DNA from: Muribaculaceae bacterium
GTDB lineage: Bacteria; Bacteroidota; Bacteroidia; Bacteroidales; Muribaculaceae
DNA: 64,000 nucleotides
Direction: 5' to 3'
Assembly: GCA_017505535.1 (NCBI GenBank)
Contig: JAFVPD010000031.1
Coordinates: 118,175 to 182,174, forward strand
A program made the translations under genes and the position numbers. Below the pieces are notes generated by a model, which was not told the DNA's origin, ran no database searches, and was given only the letters and a program-made list of their open reading frames with translations. Of the stretch, positions 51,945-61,309 are shown piece after piece (within the stretch, counting starts at the first letter, position 1; the number at the start of each line of letters is the position of its first letter).

Positions 51945-53102
51945 TTAACCGAGGAAGCTGAGAAGCACACCGGCTGCTACAGCAGAACCAATCACACCGG
52001 CAACGTTTGGTCCCATCGCATGCATGAGCAAGTAGTTAGATGGGTCATATTCAAGGCCGACGTTATTGGAGATGCGAGACGACATTGGAACGGCCGATAC
52101 ACCGGCATTACCAATGAGCGGATTGAGTTTCTTGTCTTTGGGAAGTACAAGATTGAAGAGTTTCACAAACAATACGCCTGATGAAGATGCAATGATGAAT
52201 GCCATGAAACCGAGGAAGAAAATTCCGATAGTTTCGAGGGTAAGGAATTCTGATGCTTGTGTTGAAGCACCCACTGTCATACCAAGAAGTATTGTAACGA
52301 TATCGGTCAATGCGTTGCTTGCAGTCTTAGCCAAACGAGTTGTCACACCGCATTCGCGCAATAGATTACCGAAGAAGAGCATACCCAAGAGTGGCAACGC
52401 TGTGGGAACCACAAAACAAGTGAGCAACAATCCCACGATTGGGAAAATGATTTTCTCGTTTTGAGACACCGCACGAGCGGGTTTCATCTTGATAACGCGT
52501 TCTTTCTTTGTTGTGAATAGTCTCATCAATGGTGGCTGAATTACAGGTACAAGAGCCATGTAAGAGTAGGCCGATACTGCAATTGCTCCCATCAAGTTGG
52601 GGGCAAGTTTTGATGAAAGGAAGATTGCAGTTGGACCATCGGCACCACCGATGATTGCGATAGCTCCTGCTTGGTCGGGGGCAAACCCGAGAGCAAGTGC
52701 AACCATGTAGGCTCCGAAAATACCAAATTGAGCAGCTGCACCCACAAGCATCAACTTGGGATTTGCTATCAATGCGGTAAAGTCGGTCATAGCACCGATA
52801 CCTAAGAATACCAACGGAGGATACCAACCGGCACTAACACCATTGTAAAGAATGTTCAATACGGTACCTTCTTCATAAATACCCACTTCCATGCCTGAGG
52901 CAAATGGGATATTACCGATGAGGATACCAAAGCCAATAGGGACAAGCAACATTGGCTCAAAGTCTTTCTTTATCGCGAGATAAAGGAAGAAGATACCAAC
53001 GGCGAGCATTACAAAATGCTCCCATGTGGCATTATAGAAACCTGTCATTTCCCAGAAGGTCTGCAGGTTCCCCGCCATAAATTCACTTAAACTTTGTTCC
53101 AT
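51945..53102 (-). CDS. Na+-translocating decarboxylase beta subunit
   Basis: A 385-residue inner-membrane protein with about nine to eleven helices. It turns decarboxylation of the carboxybiotin carried by the biotin subunit into sodium export. The conserved IGGADGPTAIFLSSKLAP (about 158-175) holds the critical aspartate, and the later NAGVSAVPMSSR and MGPNVAGVIGSA are diagnostic of OadB/MmdB. It is the last gene of the operon with carboxyltransferase, membrane anchor and biotin carrier. Confidence 0.93.
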   Translation of the reverse strand: MEQSLSEFMAGNLQTFWEMTGFYNATWEHFVMLAVGIFFLYLAIKKDFEPMLLVPIGFGILIGNIPFASGMEVGIYEEGTVLNILYNGVSAGWYPPLVFLGIGAMTDFTALIANPKLMLVGAAAQFGIFGAYMVALALGFAPDQAGAIAIIGGADGPTAIFLSSKLAPNLMGAIAVSAYSYMALVPVIQPPLMRLFTTKKERVIKMKPARAVSQNEKIIFPIVGLLLTCFVVPTALPLLGMLFFGNLLRECGVTTRLAKTASNALTDIVTILLGMTVGASTQASEFLTLETIGIFFLGFMAFIIASSSGVLFVKLFNLVLPKDKKLNPLIGNAGVSAVPMSSRISNNVGLEYDPSNYLLMHAMGPNVAGVIGSAVAAGVLLSFLG

Positions 53103-53112
53103 AGCGGTTTAT

Positions 53113-53550
53113 TTATTCAAGTGTTACAAGAACATTTCCTTCAAGCACAGAGTCGCCTACGTTTACATTGACCGATGCAACTTTTCCGTCGCGGCCTGCG
53201 TGGATAGAGTTTTCCATTTTCATTGCTTCAAGACCGATAACTACGTCTGAGGCTTTTACAGTGTCGCCAACTTTTACTTTGACATTAATGATAACACCGG
53301 GTAGTGGAGCTTTAATTTGATGTCCGCCGGCTGCTGCTGGAGCTGGTTTAGAAATAACCTTTGCTCCGCTTTCAGTGCGAGGTGCCGCTGATGGACGTGG
53401 CTTGCTAACTGCAACTGTTGCAACTTCTTTTTTCTCAAGTTCAACAGTATAAGGTGTTCCGTTAACTTCAACTTGAGCAACGTTGTTGTCAATGTCACCT
53501 ACGGCAACTTTATAAACGTTACCGTTGATTTTATACTTATATTCTTTCAT
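53113..53550 (-). CDS. Biotin carrier subunit of the decarboxylase
   Basis: A 145-residue biotinyl protein. The biotinylated Lys111 is in the canonical EAMKMENS motif, preceded by a Pro/Ala linker (about 50-78) that gives the arm its reach. It shuttles carboxyl from the carboxyltransferase to the beta subunit. The N-terminus (EYKYKINGNVYKVAVGD) is a conserved docking segment of MmdC-type subunits. Encoded 10 nt upstream of the beta-subunit gene. Confidence 0.92.
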   Translation of the reverse strand: MKEYKYKINGNVYKVAVGDIDNNVAQVEVNGTPYTVELEKKEVATVAVSKPRPSAAPRTESGAKVISKPAPAAAGGHQIKAPLPGVIINVKVKVGDTVKASDVVIGLEAMKMENSIHAGRDGKVASVNVNVGDSVLEGNVLVTLE

Positions 53551-53584
53551 TTTGGATAGTAATGTTTAAAAAGTTATAGATGGA

Positions 53585-54502
53585 TTAACGACGAGGCAAT
53601 TCGCGCAAACCATAGATTTTAGAGCTCCATGGAGAGTAGGCGCGTTTAACCTTGTTGATTGTGAGGATTGTATTTTCTTGGTCGTGTGCATTGAGATGTT
53701 CATGCAAAGCCATAACAATTGCTGCGATTTCTTCTCCCGAGTCGTTGATTTTTTTGCCTTTGGGTAATTCGCTTGGTTCAATGCCTTGAGCTTTGAGTTT
53801 GTTGACCTTAGAAATTTTTTCACCAATTTTGCTAATGATGTAGAAGCAAATGCTCAAGATGAGCAATGCTGAAAACACGATAGCCATAGCCATGATAGTG
53901 AGTACAAATCCATTTTTGTCAAGAATGCGGAAGCTCTCAACTTTGGTGTTTGTATCTACAATAATATTATTGCTACTTGGTGTGATATAGGTTAAATCAC
54001 CTTTACCATCTCTCACTTCCCATGCATCTTGTGAAATGCCACCTTTTCCATCAATCTTGCGTGCAAATGTGGTATTTGGAGCCAAATCCACAGGAATTGT
54101 CACTTGGTCAAGGATAGTTTTTTGGTCGGCATCAAAGATGTAGATGGTTTCTCCATTTTTAATGTTGAAGCTAACGTGGAATGTTCCCTTGTTGGGTTCA
54201 CTGTCGGCCCAAAATATAACGTGTTGTAGTGGCGGAATTTCAGTATTTACGTCGCCAAGGGGAACAGGATATAACGTGGGGTTGTTCTTGTCGTTGGTGA
54301 GATAAACACTTGAAATTTCCATGGGTGCATGTGTTGAATTGTACAATTCAATCCAGCCATGGCGCAAGCCGTAGTCATCTATTACGCTTGAGTCATTCTG
54401 AACCATCACCTCGTTGATGCAAAGGCCCTTACGACCTTGTGCATAAGAGGTCATCGCACATGCAACAACTGCTATAATTACTAATAATATATTCTTTTTC
54501 AT
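53585..54502 (-). CDS. OadG-type subunit fused to a lamin-tail-like domain
   Basis: A 305-residue protein in the position of the OadG/MmdD membrane anchor. It starts with a signal peptide (cut near SYAQG) and an extracytoplasmic domain (about 24-170) resembling a lamin-tail fold: CINEVMVQNDSSVID, HGWIELYNS and VYLTNDK. One membrane helix (about 205-227, VLTIMAMAIVFSALLILSIC) and a cytoplasmic helical tail follow, as in OadG. This fusion is common in Bacteroidales but its outside domain has no known task; perhaps it anchors the pump to the wall. Confidence 0.82.
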   Translation of the reverse strand: MKKNILLVIIAVVACAMTSYAQGRKGLCINEVMVQNDSSVIDDYGLRHGWIELYNSTHAPMEISSVYLTNDKNNPTLYPVPLGDVNTEIPPLQHVIFWADSEPNKGTFHVSFNIKNGETIYIFDADQKTILDQVTIPVDLAPNTTFARKIDGKGGISQDAWEVRDGKGDLTYITPSSNNIIVDTNTKVESFRILDKNGFVLTIMAMAIVFSALLILSICFYIISKIGEKISKVNKLKAQGIEPSELPKGKKINDSGEEIAAIVMALHEHLNAHDQENTILTINKVKRAYSPWSSKIYGLRELPRR

Positions 54503-54519
54503 ATTGAATATTCAGTATA

Positions 54520-56073
54520 TTATAAAGGAATATTACCATGCTTTTTAGCAGGGTTGGTAACTTTCTTGGTTGCGAGTTGTTGAAGAGCGCGAATCACGCG
54601 GAAACGAGTGTTGCGTGGCTCGATAACATCATCAATGTAACCATATTTAGCTGCATTGTAGGGGTTGCAGAAGAGCTTGTTGTATTCAGCTTCTTTTTCG
54701 GCAAGTACTTGTGCAGGATTTTCAGCTTCTTTAGCTTCACGAGCATAAAGCACTTCTACTGCGCCGGCTCCACCCATTACAGCGATTTCAGCTGTTGGCC
54801 ATGCGTAGTTCATATCACCGCGCAATTGTTTACAGCTCATCACGATGTGGCTACCACCATAAGACTTGCGGAGTGTAACTGTCACTTTGGGCACAGTTGC
54901 TTCGCCATAAGCATAAAGCAATTTAGCACCATGGAGAATTACACCATTGTATTCTTGGCCTGTACCGGGAAGGAATCCTGGAACGTCAACCAATGTTACC
55001 AAAGGAATGTTGAATGCGTCACAGAAACGTACAAAACGAGCACCCTTGCGAGATGCGTTGCTATCAAGCACACCTGCGAGGAATTTGGGTTGGTTGGCAA
55101 CCACACCCACTGCTTGTCCGTTAAAACGAGCGAAGCCAACGATGAGGTTTTTAGCGTAGTCACGTTGTACTTCAAGGAACTCGCCGTTGTCAACAATTGC
55201 GCCGATAACTTCATACATGTCGTAGGGCTTGTTGGCTGAATCGGGAATGATTTCGTTCAATGAGTCTTCAAGACGGTCGATTGGGTCGTTACATTCTACC
55301 AATGGAGCTTCCTCAAGGTTGTTTTGTGGAATATAGCTGAATAGCTTGCGAATGATTCTCAATGCTTCTTCGCCATCTTCAGCTGCAAAGTGAGCCACAC
55401 CACTCTTTGATGAGTGTACTTCAGCGCCACCAAGTGCATCTTGAGTAACATCTTCGCCGGTCACTGTTTTTACTACTTTCGGACCGGTGAGGAACATGTA
55501 AGAAATGCCTTTGGTCATGATGGTAAAGTCGGTCAATGCTGGTGAATAAACTGCACCACCTGCACATGGGCCAAGGATACCTGAAATTTGAGGAATTACA
55601 CCCGAAGCCATGATGTTGCGTTGGAAGATTTCGGCATATCCGGCAAGAGCGTTGATACCTTCTTGAATGCGAGCACCTCCTGAGTCGTTAAGACCAATAA
55701 CAGGAGCTCCCATCTTCATTGCCATATCCATTACTTTGCAAATCTTCAATGCCATTGTTTCTGACAATGAACCGCCAAACACGGTGAAATCTTGTGCAAA
55801 TACATAAACAAGGCGACCATCGATTGTTCCGTAACCGGTCACAACGCCGTCGCCAAGATAACTTTTCTTTTCTTGTCCAAAGTTTGTACAACGATGTTTT
55901 ACAAACATGTCTAATTCTTCAAAAGAGCCTTCATCAAGCAATTGAGCGATGCGCTCGCGTGCTGTATATTTGCCTCTTTCATGTTGTTTTTGAATGGCCT
56001 TTTCACCACCACCCAAACGAGCTTCATTGCGCAATGCGATGAGCTCTTGTACTTTTGCAAGTTGATTACTCAT
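54520..56073 (-). CDS. mmdA: Carboxyltransferase subunit, methylmalonyl-CoA decarboxylase alpha
   Basis: A 517-residue acyl-CoA carboxyltransferase that transfers carboxyl from methylmalonyl-CoA to the biotin carrier, giving propionyl-CoA. The oxyanion-hole glycines are visible in [10 protein letters not shown] (crotonase-like domain 1) and in the GKYGGSHI-type [10 protein letters not shown] of domain 2. [15 protein letters not shown] is diagnostic of the propionyl/methylmalonyl group. With the epimerase next door it closes the succinate-to-propionate pathway. Confidence 0.94.
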   Translation of the reverse strand: MSNQLAKVQELIALRNEARLGGGEKAIQKQHERGKYTARERIAQLLDEGSFEELDMFVKHRCTNFGQEKKSYLGDGVVTGYGTIDGRLVYVFAQDFTVFGGSLSETMALKICKVMDMAMKMGAPVIGLNDSGGARIQEGINALAGYAEIFQRNIMASGVIPQISGILGPCAGGAVYSPALTDFTIMTKGISYMFLTGPKVVKTVTGEDVTQDALGGAEVHSSKSGVAHFAAEDGEEALRIIRKLFSYIPQNNLEEAPLVECNDPIDRLEDSLNEIIPDSANKPYDMYEVIGAIVDNGEFLEVQRDYAKNLIVGFARFNGQAVGVVANQPKFLAGVLDSNASRKGARFVRFCDAFNIPLVTLVDVPGFLPGTGQEYNGVILHGAKLLYAYGEATVPKVTVTLRKSYGGSHIVMSCKQLRGDMNYAWPTAEIAVMGGAGAVEVLYAREAKEAENPAQVLAEKEAEYNKLFCNPYNAAKYGYIDDVIEPRNTRFRVIRALQQLATKKVTNPAKKHGNIPL

Positions 56074-56097
56074 TATTATATTTCTTTGAATGAATGA

Positions 56098-56517
56098 TTA
56101 TTTGTTGGGATCTTCACACAACTCGATGAGTGCTCCGCAAGTTGATTTGGGGTGAAGGAATGCGATGTTGAGTCCTTCGGCTCCTTTACGAGGAGCTTTG
56201 TCGATAAGTGCACAACCTTTTGCTTCGGCTTCGCCCAATGCATTGGCTACACCATCTTCCATTGCAAATGCGAAGTGTTGAATTCCGCCACGTCCGCCAT
56301 TCTTAGCAATGAATTTTGAAATTGCACTGTCTTCACTGGTACCTTCAAGCAACTCGATTTTTGTTTGACCTACTTTAAAAAACGCTGTGCGCACTTTTTG
56401 GTCGGCTACTTCTTCGATTGCGAAGCATTTAAGGCCTAAGATGTTTTCGTAGAATGGGATAGCTTCGTCCAAGCTGGGAACTGCTATACCGATGTGTTCG
56501 ATATGAGAAATTTTCAT
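56098..56517 (-). CDS. mce: Methylmalonyl-CoA epimerase
   Basis: A 139-residue VOC-fold enzyme that interconverts R- and S-methylmalonyl-CoA, linking methylmalonyl-CoA mutase to the decarboxylase. The metal ligands are in HIEHIGIAVPS (His8), GRGGIQHFAFA (His90) and a C-terminal GALIELCE (Glu). The length is typical. It begins the five-gene minus-strand operon, and a -7 element lies about 100 nt upstream. Confidence 0.94.
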   Translation of the reverse strand: MKISHIEHIGIAVPSLDEAIPFYENILGLKCFAIEEVADQKVRTAFFKVGQTKIELLEGTSEDSAISKFIAKNGGRGGIQHFAFAMEDGVANALGEAEAKGCALIDKAPRKGAEGLNIAFLHPKSTCGALIELCEDPNK

Positions 56518-56614
56518 AACTAAATAAATTTTTGTTATTGGTTAATATATTTAATTTTCATTGTAAACATGCAAAAACGAAAGAACACAACATGCCCTTT
56601 CCCTTTTACGTTGC

Positions 56615-56622
56615 AAATTTAG
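56615..56622 (-). promoter_or_regulatory. -7 element of the methylmalonyl-CoA decarboxylase operon
   Basis: TAAATTTG followed by C on the minus strand, giving a leader of about 90 nt with no strong structure noticed. The rest of the 56518-56892 gap holds only the divergent promoter of the lipoprotein gene. Confidence 0.5.
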
Positions 56623-56850
56623 CAATTTTATTTGAATATCTCCCAATTTATCCTATTTTATCACACCTCTAAATAAAGGAAAATTAAAAAAAAGAAAAGT
56701 GAGAAGAAAAACCGAAGTCCACACAAATACCCGGGTTAAATAAGCACAGCCCCCTCACGTTGGTACATGTTTTGCAAATCACTGTTTATCTGCAACTTAC
56801 CCTCCTCCAAAAAAACGCAAAAATAATTATGATATTTCAATTTTATTATA

Positions 56851-56858
56851 TACATTTG
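56851..56858 (+). promoter_or_regulatory. -7 element of the orphan lipoprotein gene
   Basis: TACATTTG followed by C lies 34 nt upstream of the ATG at 56893. The -33 region is AT-rich and unclear. Confidence 0.5.
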
Positions 56859-56892
56859 CATCATCAACTATCTGTTAACCACTTAATACACC

Positions 56893-57723
56893 ATGACTAT
56901 GCGAAAATTTCAATTACTTTCCATTTGCTTTTTAGCATGCTATGCTTTATTGTTCACGGCATGCAGCGATGATGACGAACCTTGCACCAATTCCCAAAGA
57001 CCCGATTTCTCTGTTTCATTCTTCGAAGATGGAAATAACAACCCTATTAAAGAAACAAAATTCTTCCTCCCGGCTTATGACGATAGCATATCTGATTTGA
57101 GCAATACCACTGGCATTCACTACAAAATCGCCAATTGTGCCAAAGGACACAATCACACCGACATTGCCTTTGATTATATATATTCAGGCAACTTAAAAAT
57201 TAAACTCGTTCCCAACCCCACTGATGTTTCTTGTGGCAAAATCATATTTTGGGCACTTATTGGGAGTGAATGTAAAAGAAACGAACAGATTCGTCTATAT
57301 GTAACCGATGAAAAAAACAATACATCGATTACGAGTTTACATATAAATGTTGTTCCCCCTCAACTAAATAGCATTCTTCGTATGGGAGATAATGAACTAA
57401 TTGTATACGAACGAGATGAAGCCAATGGCACATACAAAGCTTATTGTGCTTTAGGTAATTCACGGACCGGACTGCATATTGGTAATAGCCATGAAGTTAA
57501 TGTTTCTTGGAGTAATTTGCCAAATATTGATGAAGCTAAATATTTTTTACAAAATGTCTATAACAATCAAAAAGACAAAGTAAAAGGCATTTGGTATCTT
57601 CAGAATAACTTGCGTTATGTTATGCTAAACGATGGTACTTATCAGTCTCTTCGTTATAGTGGCAAAGAATTAGAAGAATCTTATTTAGTCCTTCAAATAT
57701 TCGATTTTAATATCCCCAACTAA
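56893..57723 (+). CDS. Hypothetical lipoprotein
   Basis: A 276-residue lipoprotein: N-terminal hydrophobic segment and lipobox (LLFTACSDDD, Cys24), an acidic stretch after it that in Bacteroidota often routes lipoproteins to the surface, and a globular domain with no recognised family. Two strand-rich halves are separated near residue 155, where the phrase VPPQLNSILRMGDNELIVYERD begins a second unit. Flanked by a promoter and a terminator, so it is monocistronic. Confidence 0.65.
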   Translation: MTMRKFQLLSICFLACYALLFTACSDDDEPCTNSQRPDFSVSFFEDGNNNPIKETKFFLPAYDDSISDLSNTTGIHYKIANCAKGHNHTDIAFDYIYSGNLKIKLVPNPTDVSCGKIIFWALIGSECKRNEQIRLYVTDEKNNTSITSLHINVVPPQLNSILRMGDNELIVYERDEANGTYKAYCALGNSRTGLHIGNSHEVNVSWSNLPNIDEAKYFLQNVYNNQKDKVKGIWYLQNNLRYVMLNDGTYQSLRYSGKELEESYLVLQIFDFNIPN

Positions 57724-57737
57724 ACAATTGACAATAA

Positions 57738-57780
57738 AAATGGGAGGTACTCCAATTGGCGTATCTCCCATTTGATTTTT
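57738..57780 (+). terminator. Terminator of the orphan lipoprotein gene
   Basis: AAATGGGAG pairs with CTCCCATTT, followed by a T-rich tract; it lies between convergent genes and may act for both. Confidence 0.7.
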
Positions 57781-57794
57781 GCAATTCCAAATCT

Positions 57795-58826
57795 CTATTT
57801 TCCCACAAGGTTAGGCACAAAGCGTTTGATTAGCAAAATTGCCGGGATCGATACTGCTATAACAATCACGTACGACACTATTCCTTGCAGCATCAACGAC
57901 ATATCATCTACTCCTACAAGTCCCATCTTGGGCAACACTTTTGATGCCGCCAACAAGATAGTGCCATGCACACATAGAATCGTCAACGAATTCTGACCGA
58001 TAAACAACAATAAATTCTTCCGAATTACCCATTTATCAACCAACACCGACAATCCTATCAATGCCATTGACATCAACAATGCGTTAGCAAAAAACAGTCC
58101 CCAATTTCCGAATGCGCCAACCGACATTTCAACATGTGCACACGCCGGATTTAACGACTCGGGCAAATTCATAAATGCGGTAAAACCTGTCACTGCAAAC
58201 AACGCCACTACTGTCACTATCAACAGCCATTGTCGTTGAGTGTTAATCCAATCTATCATCTGTCGAAAATAATAGCCGGCAACCATAAACACCGCACCCA
58301 CCAATGCCATATCAAAATTCAACGGATAGCCATATTTTGCTATCATCGGTTGCCCTCCTTTCAGCATTTCACATGCTTTGGCACCGACAAGCATCACCGC
58401 CACTCCGGCTGCCAAAATCCACACTTTATGCTTTGACCGGTTGCCAATATTCATCAACAACGAAAACACCAACACTGCCGCAAAGAAACATGGCAAGAAC
58501 CACAACACCGTATAAGTGCCGGCCATATCCAACGCATTACGACTGCCATATGCTATATAAGCCCAACTGCTCATCTCTCCTCGGCAAAATATTAGTGCAA
58601 ACAGTAAAAACGGCACATATATAGTCTTGATTTTCTTCATCAAGAATTCTTTATCAATCCTTTGAGCCCGATAGGTATAACCCGATAGCACAAAAAACAA
58701 CGGCATGTGAAATGCATATATCCATTGCAACACCTCACCGGGCATTTTTATATGACCAAATATCACCAACGAGATACCCAACCACTTACACACATCTACA
58801 TAATCCAATCGCTTCACTTTTTCCAT
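57795..58826 (-). CDS. Acyltransferase-3 family membrane protein
   Basis: A 343-residue protein with about ten membrane helices of the acyltransferase-3 family, which O-acetylates sugars of exopolysaccharides and LPS. RLDYVDVCKWLGISLVIFGH carries the conserved catalytic His, and the FHMPLFFVLSGY motif follows. ATG 58826 is used because the earlier in-frame start is a TTG only 3 nt after the previous gene. Co-transcribed with the beta-helix gene; together with the MBOAT operon upstream it points to glycan acylation. Confidence 0.87.
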   Translation of the reverse strand: MEKVKRLDYVDVCKWLGISLVIFGHIKMPGEVLQWIYAFHMPLFFVLSGYTYRAQRIDKEFLMKKIKTIYVPFLLFALIFCRGEMSSWAYIAYGSRNALDMAGTYTVLWFLPCFFAAVLVFSLLMNIGNRSKHKVWILAAGVAVMLVGAKACEMLKGGQPMIAKYGYPLNFDMALVGAVFMVAGYYFRQMIDWINTQRQWLLIVTVVALFAVTGFTAFMNLPESLNPACAHVEMSVGAFGNWGLFFANALLMSMALIGLSVLVDKWVIRKNLLLFIGQNSLTILCVHGTILLAASKVLPKMGLVGVDDMSLMLQGIVSYVIVIAVSIPAILLIKRFVPNLVGK

Positions 58827-58844
58827 CGTCAAATTCTTCAAGTC

Positions 58845-60530
58845 TTACTTAAACTGAAATACATTATTTCCTGAATCTTTCACCATATATAGCTCAAATT
58901 CGCTACCGGCTGGTCGAACATAATACACTCCACTCTCGGTCAATGTCATCTTCTTTCCTTCGGCATTTGTCATCACAATCTTGGAGCCTAATGAAATCTT
59001 GCATACCAATGAGAAGCCCAGTTTTGCTTTAGCCAAACTATGGTCGGTAGTGATATTCAAAATCGAATTATCATTTACGGTAATAAATGCCTTGTCACTC
59101 AACACCTTTTGATTGCCTGCGTTTGCAAAAAACAAGTCATTGAATTTCATCGTTTGCACCACACCTCCTCGTGGTGATGCCTTTGAGGCTCCCACATAGA
59201 TCTGTTTAATCTCTGCAGTCCCCACTGCGCTTCGTGTCAACAATTTCACATTTTCGCTATTTTTATCATAAGCGTTATTCAACGGATTATATGCACCATT
59301 CTCATTCAAGATATAGAGACGGTCATATCCCGCAAAATAGCCTAATCCGTTATCGGTAAAATTTGCATGCATTTCAATGTGGTTGCATCTTGTAGCCTTT
59401 ACCGATGAATATGGTATCTGGCTCTTGAAACTGAAGTTCAAATATCCACATTGTGTGAGATCGATCCATGGTTGCCCGATAGGCACATATCCTTCACTCA
59501 ATCTGATGTCGTTAAAGTTATTATGCCATGCATTATATAGCGTAATAGCCTTGCATTTAATATTCCCTTCTCCTTCAAAGCCTATGCTGTTAAACACATT
59601 GCCATTTATGAGCCCTATTATATCTTTATATTTGTCGTCAATGGGAGTTGAATAAATTCCATATCTACACAACAATCGTCCTCCGTTAAATTGGTTTTCA
59701 TTCACCCACATTCTATCTCCCTTTTTGGCCGTTTTTGCCCCCGATGGGATATCAATATAAATTCCATATTCACCTATAACATATTGCCATGAAATCTTAC
59801 AATATTGTATTCCGCAATACCATTCTTTCCCCAATTTTGGAGACAAATCAAATGCTCGATTAAAATATAAGATGTTATCGATATTTATATTAGCATTATA
59901 CACATTTCCCGAAAGTAACACACCCGAACCTTTAAATGGTGTCGTTTGATTATAACCCGTCCCGGCATTTTGGCGCAGTTCTCTGATATCCAACTCAACA
60001 TTCTTCTCAGTCAATTCTATGGCAGCACCATTGCCTCGATATGAAAGGATTCCATCGCATCGCAACTTTTGACCTTCCCCAAGCACGATTGTCTCATTGG
60101 TCAAATATCGTAAGTTATCAAGTACTACCCACGAAGAGCCGGCATTTTGCAACGCTCGGTTTATCGCACCACAATCATAGTTCACGCCATCACCTTTTGC
60201 GCCCCACCAATGTGCAGATACTTCACCGTTACCTATTGCATTTTTACCGAATCCTACATTCTCACCAAATATCTGATACTTCGGCGCATCAATCATCAAT
60301 CGTGAACCAAGAATTTTCCCGGTACCATTAATCACGCCTCCTTCAAATTTCAATATCGAACCTGCAGCAAGTGTCACATCGCTCGAAAGCGAGCATTCGC
60401 CGGTAATAATATACATCGCTTGTCCATTTACGGCATTAAAACTACCTTGCGACACGCGCTTTACCGTGATAGCATTTGTTCCAATGGCAATACTACACAG
60501 CAATCCTATGAAAAATCCTAAACGTTTCAT
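58845..60530 (-). CDS. Secreted right-handed beta-helix protein, pectate-lyase-like
   Basis: A 561-residue exported protein (signal peptide cut near TNAIT). The GAKGDG motif around residue 90, followed by a Cys-Gly-Ala-Ile-Asn helix, is the entry signature of the pectate lyase/GH28 superfamily; regular strand repeats then run for about 350 residues. Catalytic acids of a named lyase or hydrolase family are not evident, so it could be a glycan-binding or modifying protein. ATG 60530 is chosen because a promoter box at 60555-60562 precludes longer starts. Confidence 0.7.
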   Translation of the reverse strand: MKRLGFFIGLLCSIAIGTNAITVKRVSQGSFNAVNGQAMYIITGECSLSSDVTLAAGSILKFEGGVINGTGKILGSRLMIDAPKYQIFGENVGFGKNAIGNGEVSAHWWGAKGDGVNYDCGAINRALQNAGSSWVVLDNLRYLTNETIVLGEGQKLRCDGILSYRGNGAAIELTEKNVELDIRELRQNAGTGYNQTTPFKGSGVLLSGNVYNANINIDNILYFNRAFDLSPKLGKEWYCGIQYCKISWQYVIGEYGIYIDIPSGAKTAKKGDRMWVNENQFNGGRLLCRYGIYSTPIDDKYKDIIGLINGNVFNSIGFEGEGNIKCKAITLYNAWHNNFNDIRLSEGYVPIGQPWIDLTQCGYLNFSFKSQIPYSSVKATRCNHIEMHANFTDNGLGYFAGYDRLYILNENGAYNPLNNAYDKNSENVKLLTRSAVGTAEIKQIYVGASKASPRGGVVQTMKFNDLFFANAGNQKVLSDKAFITVNDNSILNITTDHSLAKAKLGFSLVCKISLGSKIVMTNAEGKKMTLTESGVYYVRPAGSEFELYMVKDSGNNVFQFK

Positions 60531-60554
60531 ATACATAATATACATTGTCTCCCA

Positions 60555-60562
60555 CAAAGTTA
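60555..60562 (-). promoter_or_regulatory. -7 element of the beta-helix / acyltransferase operon
   Basis: A perfect TAACTTTG on the minus strand, giving a leader of about 18 nt before ATG 60530. The -33 region is weak. Confidence 0.55.
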
Positions 60563-60660
60563 CTAAAAAACTCCCACTATACAACAATATGTGATGTCAT
60601 AATAGAAACTTATGCTAACGTGACCAAAGAACCAATACTTTTATTGAGAAATATTGCTGC

Positions 60661-60696
60661 AAAAAAAGTGGCGAGCCAAAGATATTTGACTCGCAC
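60661..60696 (-). terminator. Intrinsic terminator of the MBOAT operon
   Basis: GCGAG pairs with CTCGC and CAAA with TTTG around a short loop, followed by a run of seven T residues on the minus strand. Confidence 0.75.
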
Positions 60697-60721
60697 CAGT
60701 TATTTTATTTAAATACTCTTT

Positions 60722-61309
60722 TTAGAATTTATATTGCACCGATGTTAAAACTCTCATGCTTTTAACCGAAGAATCTTCTATAGGGATTGATACTCTTGGA
60801 CTCACACACAATGGTCCAACTTCAAACGAAAGGCCCAAATAAGCACGATCTTCCGCTTTTCTATATTCCGGAATATTTGACACACTCGCCACAATTGAAA
60901 GCGCCTTATACGCATTAAACCATACCCCACCTTGATAACATGTTGAATAATCGTAACCTGAATCGTAGTGAGGATTTATAGCTGCTTCAATTTTAAATCG
61001 ATCAATTGGTTTATATTCGGCTGTTACATTTAGACCCACATTATAAAAATCGCCGTTATATATCGTTCCACCATAAATTGTACCCATAATGGAAACCTTT
61101 TTTATAGTTTGCTTGTAGCCTACATTAGCTCTCACATATTGAAATTGTAATTTCTCGGAAAAGAGACTATGTTCTAATTTAAATTCCAACTTATTATTTA
61201 ATTCGTAGGCAACATTTCCATATCTATTATCTCTCAGACCTATACTCCATTGTGCAAATCCCACTGCGTTGATTGACACAAAAAGAATTAATACTAATAT
61301 TTTTTTCAT
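60722..61309 (-). CDS. Exported barrel-like protein of the MBOAT operon
   Basis: A 195-residue protein with a signal peptide (cut near GFAQW) and many alternating strands, ending VLTSVQYKF, a typical outer-membrane barrel end. The pattern (VGYKQTIKKVSI, AEYKPIDRFKIEAAI) suggests about eight to ten strands. No named family is recognised. It overlaps the SGNH lipoprotein gene by 4 nt, so it is made together with the acylation enzymes and may export or hold the modified glycan. Confidence 0.7.
   Translation of the reverse strand: MKKILVLILFVSINAVGFAQWSIGLRDNRYGNVAYELNNKLEFKLEHSLFSEKLQFQYVRANVGYKQTIKKVSIMGTIYGGTIYNGDFYNVGLNVTAEYKPIDRFKIEAAINPHYDSGYDYSTCYQGGVWFNAYKALSIVASVSNIPEYRKAEDRAYLGLSFEVGPLCVSPRVSIPIEDSSVKSMRVLTSVQYKF

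Noticed and set aside
54538..55239. Plus-strand frame of 233 codons inside mmdA
   Set aside because: It overlaps a strongly conserved carboxyltransferase gene and has no recognisable motif or start signal.
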